Source of the DNA: Lota lota
Lineage: Eukaryota > Chordata > Actinopteri > Gadiformes > Lotidae
Direction: 5' to 3'
NCBI GenBank assembly: GCA_026745465.1
Contig: JACYXH010000746.1
Location: forward strand, 130,427-194,426
DNA length: 64,000 nt
Below, in pieces: positions 1-11,754 of this stretch. Position numbers and translations under genes: made by a program. Numbering within the stretch: position 1 is the stretch's first letter; every line of letters begins with the position of its first letter. Below the pieces are notes generated by a model. The model saw nothing but the letters and a program-made list of their open reading frames with translations, did no database searches and had not been told where the DNA came from.

Positions 1-344
1 ACAGTGTATTTAGACTCATGCAGGAAGACAGTAACAGACTCTTAGGTATCCCTTTCCTGTGGCCCTGTGTGTATATAGATATATATACCTACACACATAT
101 ATATATATATATTTACATAACTATAGATATATAAAGCCTCGATGTCCAAGATGTATTACAGATACATGTTTTTGATGTATAGGCAGTTACAGGAAACAGC
201 TTCATCACGCCCTGGTCCGTGTCCGTCCGAGCCGTGTGTTGATTCTCTCTTTTGAAGCTCCGGGCGAAATATCTGCGCTCTAAGAACAGGCGGCCGGGGC
301 GAATTCCTTCAAGGCCCATGAGCAAGTAATGTATTGCTGTGAGA
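1..344. other. No gene recognised; AT-rich then GC-rich unique sequence
   Basis: A TA/CA-rich stretch lies at about 75-112. A more GC-rich stretch (about 200-310) has no splice-flanked frame that I recognise. Homology to the second copy at 42.25 kb starts near 340. Confidence 0.5.
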
Positions 345-1350
345 TATGGCTACACGATGCACACACAGACACACACAGACACATACTCCCACATGCACGT
401 GCACACACACACACGCACACACACACACACACGCACACACACAGACACACAAACTGTAGGGCACAATGTATGGAGCTAGTTTGATCCTATGGTAAGACTG
501 AAAACAGGGAGGAACCATCGTGCACCAGAAATATGTGAAACAGACCTTGTCGACATACATAGTAGCTAATACACAATATCCACCAACAATTAATCCTATT
601 GAAACTATAGTCCGTATGGATGATTGATAATGGATGATGGATGATGGATGATGGATGATGGGTGATGGATGATGGATGATGGATGATGCTTCTGCGTTAT
701 ACTGAAGCACAGTGAGGTACACACGAGGGCCTTTGAGACACCAACCACCTTGGCTCTGTGATTTTGATTTAAAACGCTACTTTCCCCGATCAAACAGCCT
801 GACCTCTGCTCGACCCTCAGCGCAGCGTTGTTGCGCCATTTTGGAAATGTCCCCGAAAACGTCCGTCCCGCCTCCACTTTGAAAAGATCCCCGCGGTTCT
901 ACAGGGGCCGTGGCTATCTGGGCAGAAGCAGTGGGGCCCGTGTCAGCGTCCCCACGGGAAGGAAGGGCCCAGCGCGAGACACAGGCGTCACAGACTAGGC
1001 AGTGGACATTGTGTAGCTGGAAGCATAGGAGATAAATGGGACTGTGGCCTCAGACTTTGGTCTTTGTTCCTCTTCCAGGGGGGATTATTTATGGTTCTTC
1101 CGGGACGTTGGCCCACAGGGCAGTTTGTATTGTGGGATACATTTTGATTATGAGGTTGTACTTAAAAAGAAAAAAAACGGAGAGATGGAGAAGAAATAGA
1201 TACACTACAATTTATGCATTTATTGTTATTGCATAAAATAACCAAAATACCTCTTTTGGAATCTATCACAGAACAATTTCAACCATATCCGTCCGTTCAG
1301 CCTATTTGTAGACACAACGACTCACAGATTGAAATTCAAAGTGAAACGAA
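345..1350. repeat. Segmental duplication, 5' part of block A (copy at about 42250-43625)
   Basis: A CA/CAGA array (about 359-452) is followed by unique sequence, the heptamer array at 615-688 and a GC-rich stretch (780-1000). The same order is found at 42250-43625, with long identical stretches such as the segment around 900-960. The copies differ mainly in array length and small indels. No exon is recognisable in it. Confidence 0.85.
615..690. repeat. Heptamer minisatellite (GGATGAT)n
   Basis: About ten copies of a 7-bp unit with GGGTGAT variants. The paralogous locus at 42620-42965 has about five times as many copies, so this array changes length quickly. Confidence 0.9.
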
Positions 1351-1913
1351 CCTCGATGCAAATCAAGCGGCTTGGCTGACAGTCACGTTAGCGTCCTCAT
1401 AATCGGAGCAGACGATCCTCATTGTCTCACACACAGCGATGAGCTCGGTCGATGCTAGCCGTCACTGTGCTCTGCATCTTAACGCAGGTGTTCACCAGGG
1501 AGAGGGAGATTACTCTAAATTGAGTCAAACAGCCTTTAACACGGCGATGAAGATCTCCCCGAGACCCTCTGCTTCATCGCAGAGAGAGCGACTTCATTAT
1601 CAACAAACCTGATTCAAACCCTCCCATTGCAGGACCTAACGGTCAATTCTGATTCTTGGCATAAATCAGATGTGGTGGAACTCGCACCCGGACCAGCGGT
1701 TAAAGATGCTGCATGTGAGATTAAAGAGCTGTCATTTTGGGTGACATTCTACACCCATAGGTCAGGAGAGAATATCTGCGTCTGCCTCTGAGTAAGCCTT
1801 TCTTTTATAATTAGCATAACACTCCTTCCTATCCCAAGGCAGTGATGAGGAAGGGGAGTGTTTGCATGTTCATATAAATATTTTGAAACTCTCCTGTAGG
1901 TCTTCATGTGCAA

Positions 1914-1962
<49 letters not shown>

Positions 1963-2440
1963 TGTGTGTTGCATCAATATAGACATGATTATTCTGTATG
2001 TGTGTGTGTGTGTGTGTCTTTCTGAATTCCTTGCTGTAACGTGTAAGAAAATCACCCTGCCTTTTATAGAAACATAAACCAATATAAATGGTTACATTAC
2101 ATATACTGTACTGTTCACTGTCTGTTTTCTCCTCAACACCTTTTATAACCTTTAATGCTGTAACATCAACATTTGCATTCATGTCGAAATGTTTAAAGGA
2201 TCCATTTTGATAACACAATAATAATAGTCTATTTCTTTAAGTTTATGCTGATGAATACTGAATAGCATGTTACAATGTTTGTACACTTTACTGATTTGAA
2301 TAAAGACAGTGTGTGTGTGTGTGTGTGTCTTGCATCAATATAGACAAAAAACTATGAACACCACGATATTAATAAATATAAATATTAATTGATTAATAAA
2401 TAAATAAAAGTTTAACCACCAACACAGCAGTCCGTTACAC
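1351..2440. other. Intergenic, no gene; (TG)n arrays
   Basis: No homology to block C is seen here. (TG)n tracts lie at about 1917-1956, 1999-2018 and 2311-2327. The open frames crossing them are low-complexity translations. Confidence 0.6.
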
Positions 2441-2812
2441 AGCTAGGTTTTCATTCAGCTCTAACTAGTAACGTGGAGAATGAAGCTATAGGCCTACATG
2501 AATCATTTAAACGTCTTGAGAACATTAAACCAATTGATTTGATGTAAGGTCCGTTTTGAAACACTAGAAAAAGGTGCACCGTAGCACCATCTGCTGGTTA
2601 GTTGACGTCAGTGCAACTGGCTGACCTGCAAAACATGAACCCTACGACATCACCATTGATTTATGTGTGAGACGGTCCTGGCAGTTTTAAATCACCTTGA
2701 AGGTCATTTCGTGTCCCTCTCATAGGAGTGATCCTCTCAAATATAGAGTAGGCCTACACTACATAACGCAATATTGAGATTGGCTCCACAATATTCAAAA
2801 CAATTTCACATG

Positions 2813-2905
2813 AGTAAAAGTATTCATCAGATAATGACTTGAGGAAGAGTAAGAAAGTATGTAGTGAAAAGACTACTCAACTACTGAGTTACTTCAAACC
2901 AAATG
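2813..2905. mobile_element. Fragment of hAT-like MITE
   Basis: Sequence of the type AGTAAAAGTA..TCATCAGATAATGACTTGAGGAAG..GTACTCAA resembles the common teleost MITE whose fuller copy is at about 17358-17530. Related fragments sit at 27584-27680 and 44706-44800. Family name is from general knowledge. Confidence 0.5.
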
Positions 2906-2906
2906 A

Positions 2907-2912
2907 TTTATT
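2907..2912 (-). terminator. Candidate polyadenylation signal AATAAA, gene A
   Basis: TTTATT on the plus strand lies about 690 bases downstream of the stop codon. It is retained at the same relative place in block B (27683-27688) and block C (44802-44807). Confidence 0.45.
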
Positions 2913-3269
2913 GTTGTAAGAAGCAGAGCAAGATGAACATAAATAGACAAGTATTACATTGTATATGCTTGTCTAATATGCATTAACAACATATAAAATA
3001 GCATGTATCCCTTCAAATGAAACACTCAAAATATATAATAACATATTGAAATTTCAAAGATTGAAATAACACATTCAATCTTCACAAAATAACATGAATG
3101 AAGGCAAATACAGACACAACAAATCTCTCTCTCTCAGACTTGAGTAAGAGTGAAAAGTATGTTACAATAAAACTATTCTTAAAATTAATATATTCAAAAA
3201 GTTACTGAAGTACATGAAAGAGTAAATATAACCTCTGCGTGTATTTATATGTTTGTAACAAATTTGTTT

Positions 3270-3570
3270 TAGTCTGTGTGTGTACTGTGTGCGTGTACTG
3301 TATGTGTACTGTGTGTGTGTGTGCTATGCGTGTGTGTGTGTGTACTATGCATTTGTGTGTGTGTGTACTGTGTGTGTGTACTATGCGTGTGTGTGTGTAC
3401 TACGTGTTTGTGTGTGTGTGTACTATGCGTTTATGTGTGTGTGTAATGTGTGTGTGTGCTATGCGTTTGTGTGTGTGTGTGTGTATGTGTGTATATGTAC
3501 AATGTGTGTGTGTGCACTATGTGTGTGTGTGTGTGTGTGTGTACTATGTGTTTGTGTGTGTGTGCGCATG
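3270..3570. repeat. GT-rich array with TACTATGC interruptions, in the 3' UTR of gene A
   Basis: Irregular (TG)n with recurring GTACTATG blocks begins about 30 bases past the gene A stop codon. Equivalent arrays follow the stop codons in block B (27975-28290) and block C (45170-45372). On the mRNA strand these are CA-rich. Confidence 0.85.
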
Positions 3571-3600
3571 TCCGCCCGCCCTCCTGCATTTTCTTTTTTT

Positions 3601-4157
3601 CTACAACCGACACAGAGACATTGAGTCACCAACCCCCCAATGCAACATAAACCCAGGGAGGAGGTCCTCCTGGGTGAAGGTGGACTGGAAGGTGTGGATG
3701 TGTGTCAGTGCGTCTGAGGACCCTCCTACATCTGGGGACACTCTGTAGAAGGACAGAGTGCCAGCAGGCCGGTCCAGATACACTCCTACTCTGTTAGAGC
3801 CAGCGGGGGGGAGACGTATGACTGTACTACTACCGTTGTACTGGGCAGAGTAACCACCATCATCACAATGAAGACTCCAGGACTTGTTGTTCCCTCCAAG
3901 CAAGCTGTCAACACCCCCTCCTCTCCTTGTGATTCCTCTGTATGTCACTCCTATAAAAACAACTCCTTCCCACTCCACCTCCCAGTAACAGCGGCCAGTC
4001 AGAGCCTCTCTACACAACATCTGGGGCCAGGAGTCAAATCTCTCTGGGTGATCAGGATACGACTGGACCTCTCTAACCCGCGTCATCTTTCTGTTGTCCT
4101 CAGACAGAGAGAGTCGTCTGTGGGCTGTGTTTGGGTCCAGTGTGAGTTCACAGGCAT
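3601..4157 (-). CDS. Gene A exon 5: PRY-SPRY (B30.2) domain and stop
   Basis: The exon begins right after a CTGTCAG acceptor and reads (D)ACELTLDPNTAHRRLSLS (PRY). Typical SPRY motifs follow: GRCYWEVEW, the VGVYLDRPAGTLSFY block, and FTQEDLLPGF near the end. It stops with TAG at 3603-3601. Similar exons end the NLR (45410-45963) and gene B (28335-28888). Confidence 0.9.
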
Positions 4158-7100
4158 CTGACAGGAGAACAAGACATGATTAGCTGCTGAAACATTCTTC
4201 ATCATCATCATCACTAGTACTGTTCTCTTGCATATTTCCTATTCTCTTTTCGACACTTTTTTTTGGTCTTCAAACAGTAACATAGAAACACAAAAAAAGA
4301 TCGAACGATAAGTTATATTGTGGAATCATGTGCTATTGATATTATAAGCAATAGTACTAACAATAACACTGTCGTTTTTAAGATAATTAAAGTTACAAAT
4401 AATTGGAAAGTGTGAAAATGTTCAGCATGATGAGCTAATTACTAATATGTAATATCTAAGCTATACTTGTAATACCTTTCACTATATTAAACTTTTGGAT
4501 TTCATAATACACATACATTGCACTCAACCTTCAAAGGGACACATGTGTGAACAACAGACTGAACAAAATGAGCTCACATACAGGCTGGAAATTAACTGTT
4601 GGTACCATAGAACTGGTTCATACATACTATATATACATAGACATGTACTCATACATACTATATATACATAGACATGTACTCATACATACACCTACATACT
4701 ATATATACATAGGTACACACACTGTGGTAACCCGGCTCCAGCACATCGCCCCAGGCGGCCCAGGGGCCACCGCTCTGCCCCAGCTGGGGCCCGCATTAGC
4801 GCTGGCCCCATTGCGCTGAAACACCTGGAGGAGGAGGAGGAACGCCAGCAGACACGGGACTCGGGGTGAGTTGAGTCAAGAGGCTTTTGCAAAACGTGAG
4901 TGTGTGTTGCAGAAGAGAGGACGCACCCCGACGATCACGGAACAAGCCTTTGAAGGATGTGTACGCTGCTTGAGGACGTCTCCCCCCTGCGCTAGACGGG
5001 AGCTGCCCTGGGGGGATCGACTACTGGCTGTCTAGCCCCCCCTACGTTGGGTTGGATTAACTCCTAGGAGACGGAGTGAAGCTTCACCACCGAGTGACTT
5101 TTGTGTTTATGTTGCGTACCACCGGAGGAGACCGGTGTACGGGAACTTTACCAGAGGTTTCTCCGTGGAGGCGGAGCCTAAACCTTTTTCTTTGTTCTGT
5201 TTGGTTACGTTTCTGTTTAGAAAATTACCACTTAGGCTTATAGAGACCTTTGACTTGTGGAAGGCGGGCCACACACAGAACTGGGTTACCACAATACATC
5301 AACAACAATGTTATGAATATATCAACAACAATGTTATGAATACATCAACAACAATGTTATGAATACATCAACAACAATGTTATGAATACATCAACAACAA
5401 TGTTATGAATATATCAACAACAATGTTATGAATACATCAACAACAATGTTATGAATATATCAACAACAATGTTATGAATACATCAACAACAATGTTATGA
5501 ATATATCAACAACAATGTTATGAATACATCAACAACAATGTTATGAATACATCAACAACAATGTTATGAATACATCAACAACAATGTTATGAATATATCA
5601 ACAACAATGTTATGAGTACATCAACAACAATGTTATGAATATATCAACAACAATGTTATGAATACATCAACAACAATGTTATGAATATATCAACAACAAC
5701 GTTATGAATATATCAACAACAATGTTATGAATACATCAACAACAATGTTATGAATACATCAACAACAATGTTATGAATACATCAACAACAATGTTATGAA
5801 TATATCAACAACAATGTTATGAATACATCAACAACAATGTTATGAATATATCAACAACAACGTTATGAATATATCAACAACAATGTTATGAATACATCAA
5901 CAACAATGTTATGAATATATCAACGTTATGAATATATCAACAACAATGTTATGAATAAATCAACAACAATGTTATAAATACATTAACAATGTTATGAATA
6001 TATTAACAATGTTATGAATACATCAACAACAATGTTATGAATACATCAACAACAATGTTATGAATACATCAACAATAATGTTATGAATACATCAACAACA
6101 ATGTTATGAATACATCAACAACAATGTTATGAATACATCAACAATAATGTTATGAATATATCAACAACAATGTTATGAATACATCAACAACAATGTTATG
6201 AATATATCAACAGCAATGTTATGAATATATCAACAACAATGTTATGAATACATCAACAGCAATGTTATGAATATATCAACAACAATGTTATGAATACATC
6301 AATATCAATGTTATGAATATATCAACAACAATGTTATGAATACATAAAGAACAAACATCTCTCATTGGATCCAGATCTTACCAACAACGAGCAGCTCTGC
6401 TGTGTGATTGGCCGAGCCAGCGCTGTTGGTCGCCACGCAGCAGACAGTGTTCACACCATACTTCACACCTCTGATGAAGAGGAACCCCCTCTCCACCCAG
6501 GCCGCAGGCTCTGATTGGTTGTCTGTGCTGTCCCTCTCCAGGGGCCTCCCGTTGTGTAGCCACTCGACGGTGGGCTCCGGCGTGCCGCCGGCATCGCAGG
6601 AGAATTGGGCCGTGCGGCCCACGGGCAACACCTTGGTAGAGGAGTTGAACTCTGTGATGCTGGGGGCCTCCTCCTTCGGGGGCCTCACTGAACCGGAAAA
6701 AACCAGGATGAGATGAGTGAACGTTGTACAACACGTATCTAGAGATGCACCATCAAAACACTCACTTCACTCTCTCTAATACCTGTCCACTAGAGGGCGA
6801 CCCAGAAGATTCAGACCCAGTTTTCTCGCCTGCCTTTTCATACATGATTGAATATCCCAGCAGTATCTACAAAGATTTCCCAGGGAGGGGAAGACACTCC
6901 AGCTCAGAGATAAATGAGTCGGGGGCGGAGCTTGCGGAGGAGAACGCAAAACCTTTAACCAGCTAAACTAGAGCAACCACACGCAAAAAAAGGCAAATTA
7001 TTTAAAATATGCGAATGGTTTGTGGCCGGTTAGTTAAAATCAGCTTCTTAATTTCTTGCTAGCAGCTAGTTCTTGTATGCCATTCTAATTATTTTGTTCA

Positions 7101-8819
7101 AGTTTGGTATTGCATATCTTTTAAAGCCATTATGGCCTGTCGTACAAAGTCCTACATGATTGTTTTTCAAAATATCTTGTTTTTTGTTGGACAGAATATT
7201 GTATTTACATTACATGCACATTGTATTCTGAGTTATTTTACAATAGGATGCATGTTTTATTATAGCCTAATCTGCGCCTGTTATATTCTTTATTTATGTT
7301 CACATGCAAATGCCTGTTTATTTTGTAATATTTCAGCTGGTCTGTGTTTCTGTTCAATAACCTTTTGCCTAAATAAGGAAAGAATGCAGTTAGTTGATTG
7401 GTGCTTTAATCGAAATGCATCACCGATAAAAGGCTGGTCTCAAAAAGCTTCATAACTTCTATAAAACACTCACCAAGTTTATCCATTAACTGCTCTCTCC
7501 CCTCCGTCCAAGGTGTCGCTGAGTCTAGGACAGGACAGAGGAGTACAGAAGAAATCAACTCTAATACACAACAACATTGTCTCTAAACACAACAGGACCC
7601 ACAGCCAATCAAACACAAAGTCCACCCCCTGAAAGAAAACATATTAGTATTATTATTATTAAAAATACTAATTATAATAACAATAACATTATCATCATGA
7701 TCCTTTTCATTTTATTATAATAATAAATAAAATATTATTTATAATAATAATAATATTACTATTATTTATATGATTACTTTTATTATTATTGTAATTATAT
7801 TCAGGATGATATGATTTAGACTCACCGTGGCACACGGAGATTACGAGAACACACAGCAGTCCAAAGATCAGAAAAAGAATGGCGTACGATTTTAGAGCTG
7901 TTCAGGAGTGGGACAAACACACACACACGCACACACACAGAGTAATGTACACACAGATATATTCATACTGCGTGTATATCAGTCACAGTCCAGACAGTCT
8001 CCCTTCAGTCTGCAGAATCCCTCCCCATCTTCAAGAAACATCTGAAGACCTCTACTGAGAACACCTCAATAAGTGATTACTGGTACTGTAGCTCTCGTGT
8101 TGAATTTAGAACACACTTAACACATTTGAGAATTGCAGACATACAGTTATACAGTAATACAGTAATACATATAGTAATACATACGTACACATACAGTTAT
8201 ACAGTAATACAGTAATACATACAGTAATACATACGTACACATACAGTAATCGAGGGGTGGGCAACATGTGGCCTGCGTGTTACCAGGGTTATTCCCAACG
8301 GCACGCTCAGAAAATATTAGGATATGTATTTTGAGATATGTTCATATTAATTACAAACGTTATGTAATTGTGTTAAATCCATAAATCTACTTGATATCAT
8401 ATAGGTTAAATGAGTAGCCTTTATTAAACTACAAAAATATGAATTAAAAAAACCATTGGCACTCTAATATTACATTTCACTATCACTAATAATAAGTACT
8501 GAAATAATAAACATGTGTTGATATTATGTTGCTATTTAGGAGAATAAATCTGTCTATGCGATCGTTGGTTCATCAGGTTGGTCACTCTGGCTAAAAACGT
8601 TTGCTAAATGTAAATCTGAAATGTATGTAGATGAAAACATCTTTCTTTACTGGATTATTTATTTTAAATTCTCTAAAAAGGCAGCCTACCAAATCTTCTC
8701 TTCCTGGTCTCCTCCTGGTCCAAAGACGTGTCCTCAGGTTCCTTAGGGAGTCCAGGGTCCAAAGACGTGTCCTCAGGTTCCTCAGTGAGTCCAGGGTCCA
8801 GTTCATAGATGGGGTCCAT
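3601..8819 (-). CDS. Predicted type II membrane Ig-B30.2 protein, paralog A (5 exons)
   Basis: Model: 8819-8690, 7897-7826, 7524-7474, 6687-6382, 4157-3601. All internal introns are phase 1 with GT-AG ends. The coding length is 1116 nt (371 residues). Residues 1-43 are an acidic, proline-rich tail with two 13-residue repeats (LDPGLTEEPEDTS type) ending in KRRF. Residues 44-67 are one hydrophobic segment. A 17-residue stalk, an I-set Ig domain (about 85-186) and a PRY-SPRY domain (about 187-371) follow. No signal peptide precedes the membrane segment, and the basic KRR on its N-terminal side suggests N-in/C-out (type II) topology, so Ig and B30.2 would face outside. Butyrophilins use the opposite order (Ig-Ig-TM-B30.2). 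Seen: frames, splice sites and domains. Inferred: that the exons are one gene, and the topology. Function is unknown; recognition of ligand or pathogen is a guess from the domains. Confidence 0.72.
4723..5293. mobile_element. 571-bp LTR-like element, TGTGGTAACC...GGTTACCACA
   Basis: The ends are inverted copies of about 12 bases, begin TG and end CA, and the interior is GC-rich with no long frame. An equally long copy is at 29834-30404, so it inserted before blocks A and B split. Block C lacks it. It is either a solo LTR or a MITE; no clear target duplication is visible. Confidence 0.6.
5294..6352. repeat. 23-bp minisatellite, about 45 copies
   Basis: Unit of the type CAACAACAATGTTATGAATAC plus AT, with T/C variants, lies in the intron just downstream of the Ig exon of gene A. 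Block B has the same array with about 13 copies (30405-30702). Confidence 0.95.
6382..6687 (-). CDS. Gene A exon 4: I-set immunoglobulin domain
   Basis: A 306-bp phase 1-1 exon (GGTTCAG acceptor, GTAAGA donor). It shows the Ig hallmarks: B-strand Cys in AQFSCDA, core Trp in VEWLHNGRP, and F-strand Cys in NTVCCVATNSAG. The extended C'-D region and ATNSAG end fit the I-set class. It is close to the block B exon at 30723-31028. Confidence 0.85.
6700..7470. other. Intron of gene A, no other gene seen
   Basis: Mostly unique AT-rich intronic sequence, absent from block B. The open frames at 6724-6966 and 7132-7455 have no flanking splice sites or family features. Confidence 0.5.
7474..7524 (-). 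CDS. Gene A exon 3: short stalk
   Basis: A 51-bp phase 1-1 exon (TCCTAG acceptor, GTGAGT donor) encodes DSATPWTEGREQLMDKL. The roughly 0.9 kb that contains it is missing from block B, so this exon is optional in the family. Confidence 0.55.
7826..7897 (-). CDS. Gene A exon 2: membrane segment
   Basis: A 72-bp phase 1-1 exon lies between a CTGAACAG acceptor and a GTGAGT donor. It encodes a continuous hydrophobic stretch (AILFLIFGLLCVLVISVC). Its sequence differs strongly from the matching exon in block B although the flanking introns align. Confidence 0.7.
8130..8255. repeat. Short tandem repeat, ACAGTAATACATA..CGTACACAT
   Basis: Two to three imperfect copies of a roughly 60-bp unit made of ACAGTAATAC and CATACGTACACA blocks, in intron 1 of gene A. 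Confidence 0.6.
8540..8625 (+). mobile_element. SINE-like 3' tail fragment
   Basis: GGCTAAAAACGTTTGCTAAA resembles the conserved GGATAAAAGCGTCTGCTAAATG tail of teleost tRNA-SINEs. The corresponding block B sequence is at about 32470-32510. Confidence 0.4.
8690..8819 (-). CDS. Gene A exon 1: acidic tail with 13-residue repeats
   Basis: The ATG at 8819-8817 sits in a good context (GGAACCATGG). The exon ends TTT G before GTAGGC. It has two copies of a 39-bp repeat, whereas the paralog in block B has six. The start is preceded by a 5' UTR shared with block B. Confidence 0.7.
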
Positions 8820-8899
8820 GGTTCCTCTCTGTCAGCTTCCACTGCTTCTGCTCTCAGGCTTCAGCTCTGATATATCAGATGGAAAAACCTCACATGTTT

Positions 8900-9310
8900 T
8901 CATTCTGACCAATCATCAGCTTGCAATCTGAACCATCACTGTCAGGAAATGTTTATCTTCTACTCTTATCAGATGCCATCATTGTGCACACACACACTCA
9001 CGCACGCAAACAAACACACACAATATTGTTTTTCGTTTAACATGAAGATACAACATTTAGAGGTATAATATAGTAGATAGCGTAGTGGACATGTCTAGGA
9101 GTCCACTACAGATTTATATTCATATTTATACAACTTAACTCAGCACACCATGGCAATGGCAGAATTAGTGTGTTTTGCTGACGTTGTCTATGTGTGTGCT
9201 TGTGTGTGTATATGTGTTGAAATGTTTGCACTGTTTGAAGAACTAGTGAACCCCTTGGGGGTAAAGGTAGATCTTACATAAACACACACACACACACACA
9301 GATCATTGTG
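8900..9310. other. Candidate promoter region of gene A, shared with block B, then repeats
   Basis: The 90 bases upstream of the 5' UTR, with an inverted CCAAT motif (GACCAATCATCAGC at about 8908), are conserved at 32950-33020. At about 9085-9110 there is one copy of the unit that is expanded to a minisatellite in block B (33130-33370). Confidence 0.45.
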
Positions 9311-9315
9311 TGTTA

Positions 9316-9689
9316 TCAGAAGAATACAGCTCTCCCTCCCTCATATGAGACCATGTTAGTCCTGTAACTACAAACACCAGCAGGCCTATAATGACCATCA
9401 TCTTTATTCAAATATGAGAGGACATTAGTTGGCACACAAAGGCCAACAATAACAACAACCAAAGTCCACCATTTAGTCTGCTTCACTGCCATAGGCAGAG
9501 AGAAAATATGAATCAAAAAGGAGAACCAAACATGAGCTGTGAAGCTGCTCAACAGTTGGAGTTGTAGGAGTTGGAGGTGTTGGGGTGTGTGTGTGTGTGT
9601 ATGCGTGCGCATGCGTGTGTGTGTGCATGTGTGTGCATGTGTGTGTGTGCATGTGTGTGTTTGTGCATGCCTGCGTGCGCATGTGTGTG

Positions 9690-9747
<58 letters not shown>

Positions 9748-10210
9748 CACATGCATGTGTGTGCATGTGTGTGCATGCGTGTGTGTGTGTGTGTGCATGT
9801 GTGTGTGTGTGGGGTAGGAGGAAGTTGGCGGCGGGGGTTTGAGATGAATGTTGAACAGGTTGAGACGATCTAGCTCATCTGGGGAACGTGATTAACTGTC
9901 CTTAGGAACATGCAACACTGGCGAACGGAGGAAGGATTAAAGGGCTGTGTCAGACAGAAAAGAAGTCCTTATATAGAGCATGTCCAACATCCATACCTTC
10001 AGATTGGTGCCACAGCAGTGAGGGCCGCTATCGCCGATATGGCCCCGACCATCTGTGAGGCAGCGGGGGTGTCAGACAGACCAGGCAACCAAAAGTTAAA
10101 ATGTCTTGATTCTGTCCAAACCTCCCCGCCCCACACCTCCTCCTCTGAGCTGTAAACTATTCATCTTGTCCGTTGTTTCTTTCAGTTCAAAGTTGTCTTT
10201 TATAGAAGTA
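9316..10210. other. (TG)n/GTGCATG array with possible orphan membrane-segment remnants
   Basis: The array spans about 9583-9812. On the minus strand, 9478-9420 encodes a hydrophobic run (WWTLVVVIVGLCV) after a CAG. On the same strand 10068-10015 encodes another (VGAISAIAALTAVAPI) between an acceptor-like CACAG and a GTATGG. Their position before the truncated B30.2 exon at 11.3 kb is suggestive, but frames and phases do not join cleanly. Confidence 0.25.
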
Positions 10211-11290
10211 AAGGGGGGGGGACGGTTAGATTCATCTGTAAATTATCTTATGTTGGCATACTGTATGTTTGTTGGCTTATGAAAGGTCTCCAAAAATGAA
10301 GCAACGTGGGAAAAACCAACAGGTAATGTAGGGCATCATGTGCTGTTCTGGCCAGAGTACGCGGTCAGTTTACCCAAAATCCCAAATATTCTCCCACTTC
10401 TTACCAAAACAACCAGGTGGTTTCTATGGGATTTCTTTGATAAACGGCCTCCTATCTTAATATTTAGTCTTTTATCAGACGCAGTGATCCAAAGCTACGT
10501 ACAGTGAATACAGATACATAGGCGTTGAAAGTATGATGCTAAGGGTGCTGCAGCACCCCCCGTTTGAAATAATGTTGTAAATAATATTGTAGTTTTTTAA
10601 AATAATTTCTGATTTATATATATTCTTCTTCTTAAGGCCCTTGTGTTAGCATTATTTAGTATTAAAACTAAAATAATTATTGGCTGAATACACGAGAACA
10701 TTCAGTTGAATCCACTCTTTATTACCATGATGCTTCATTAACAAATAGAACAGAAAAATAGTCCCTTACGTGTACACAATAAACACAAGAACTAATAATA
10801 GAAGTAGCAGACATTACAAATCACAACAGGTGTGCACATATCTTGAATAACTGAACATATTCTGCTGCCATTTTGTTCCCAACAGAACACAAGGAATCAA
10901 TATTCAGTTTAAAGCTATTTACAACATGAACATTACCCCATAGTCCATAGTTGGTCTAATGAATAAAATATAAAATGTTATTTACCATCAACATTTATTT
11001 AAATACATTTCAAATTTAAAAAAAAGTATCTTTGTAAAACGTGCTTAGCTAACTATGAAAGATCTTAAGTCTCTTCCATTCATGGTTTGTCAAGATAAAC
11101 CTTTCTGAAGCCCAATAAAATGTAGCATTTGGAGTTTAGTTGAGTACTTGTTTTAAATCAACCAAAACACAAAAGTCTTGAATTTGAGGAAACACTGATA
11201 CGAGTATCATTCATAGTGACGTCACGCTCAGCCACGCGTTTACCTTCTCAACAGCGTCTAAAAATAATAACCACCGATTCATTCATTCAT
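10211..11290. other. No gene recognised
   Basis: AT-rich sequence with a SINE-like remnant near 10462-10512 (minus strand; TCCAAAGCTACGTACAGTGA) and a GTGCTGCAGCACC palindrome near 10545. No supported exon. Confidence 0.5.
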
Positions 11291-11298
11291 TCTGTGTG

Positions 11299-11754
11299 TT
11301 AGAACCGACACAGAGACACTGAGGCCCCACCCCATAACACAAACCCAGGGAGGAGGTCCTCCTGGGTGAAGGTGGACTGGAAGGTGTGGATGTGTGTCAG
11401 TGTGTCTGAGGACCCTCCTACATCTGGGGACACTCTGTAGAAGGACAGAGTGCCAGCAGGCCGGTCCAGATACACTCCTACTCTGTTAGAGCCAGCGGGG
11501 GGGAGACGTATGACTGTTCTACTACCGTTGTACCATGCAGAGTAACTAACAACAGCATCATCATCATCATCAGCATCACAATAAAGACTCCAGGACTTGT
11601 TGTTCCCTCCAAGCCAGCTATCATCACCACTTCCTCTCCTTGTGATTCTTCTGTATGTCACTCCTATAACAACAAGTCCTTCCCACTCTACCTCCCAGTA
11701 ACAGCGGCCAGCGGCCAAGTAATTTACTGGTTCATCAATTACAAACTTTTGCAA
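11299..11754 (-). pseudogene. Truncated B30.2 exon (PRY part missing)
   Basis: From about 11709 down to the stop at 11299 the frame is a normal SPRY domain (GRCYWEVEW, VGVYLDRPAGTLSFY block, FTQEDLLPGF). Homology to the other three B30.2 exons breaks at the GGCCAG of the GRCYW codons. Upstream sequence is unrelated, although the frame stays open for about 30 more codons. The PRY segment and the splice acceptor are gone. It also has a run of extra GAT codons, giving Asp residues in the loop after YC. Most likely a recombination fragment; a new fusion exon is possible but unsupported. Confidence 0.75.

Larger units (their letters stand above)
2441..4722. repeat. Segmental duplication, 3' part of block A (copies at 27.58-29.8 kb and 44.36-46.55 kb)
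   Basis: The segment holding the last exon of gene A, its 3' UTR and its downstream flank recurs in blocks B and C in the same orientation. The first part (about 2480-2770) also occurs inverted at 26180-26430. The order of landmarks is the same in all three copies: hAT-like fragment, polyadenylation hexamer, GT array, B30.2 exon, CAT/ATC repeat, and a CATACATAC repeat. Confidence 0.88.

Noticed and set aside
780-1000. A gene in the conserved GC-rich part of block A/C 5' segments
   Set aside because: Conserved because recently duplicated; no exon with sensible splice sites or domains.
9473-9873. Long Cys/Val or His/Thr open frames over (TG)n tracts, here and at 1862-2218, 3239-3748, 14178-14465, 27910-28381, 42023-42636, 45150-45456, 47406-47795, 62176-62433, 62826-63198
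   Set aside because: They are translations of dinucleotide repeats, open in several frames, with no splice or family support.
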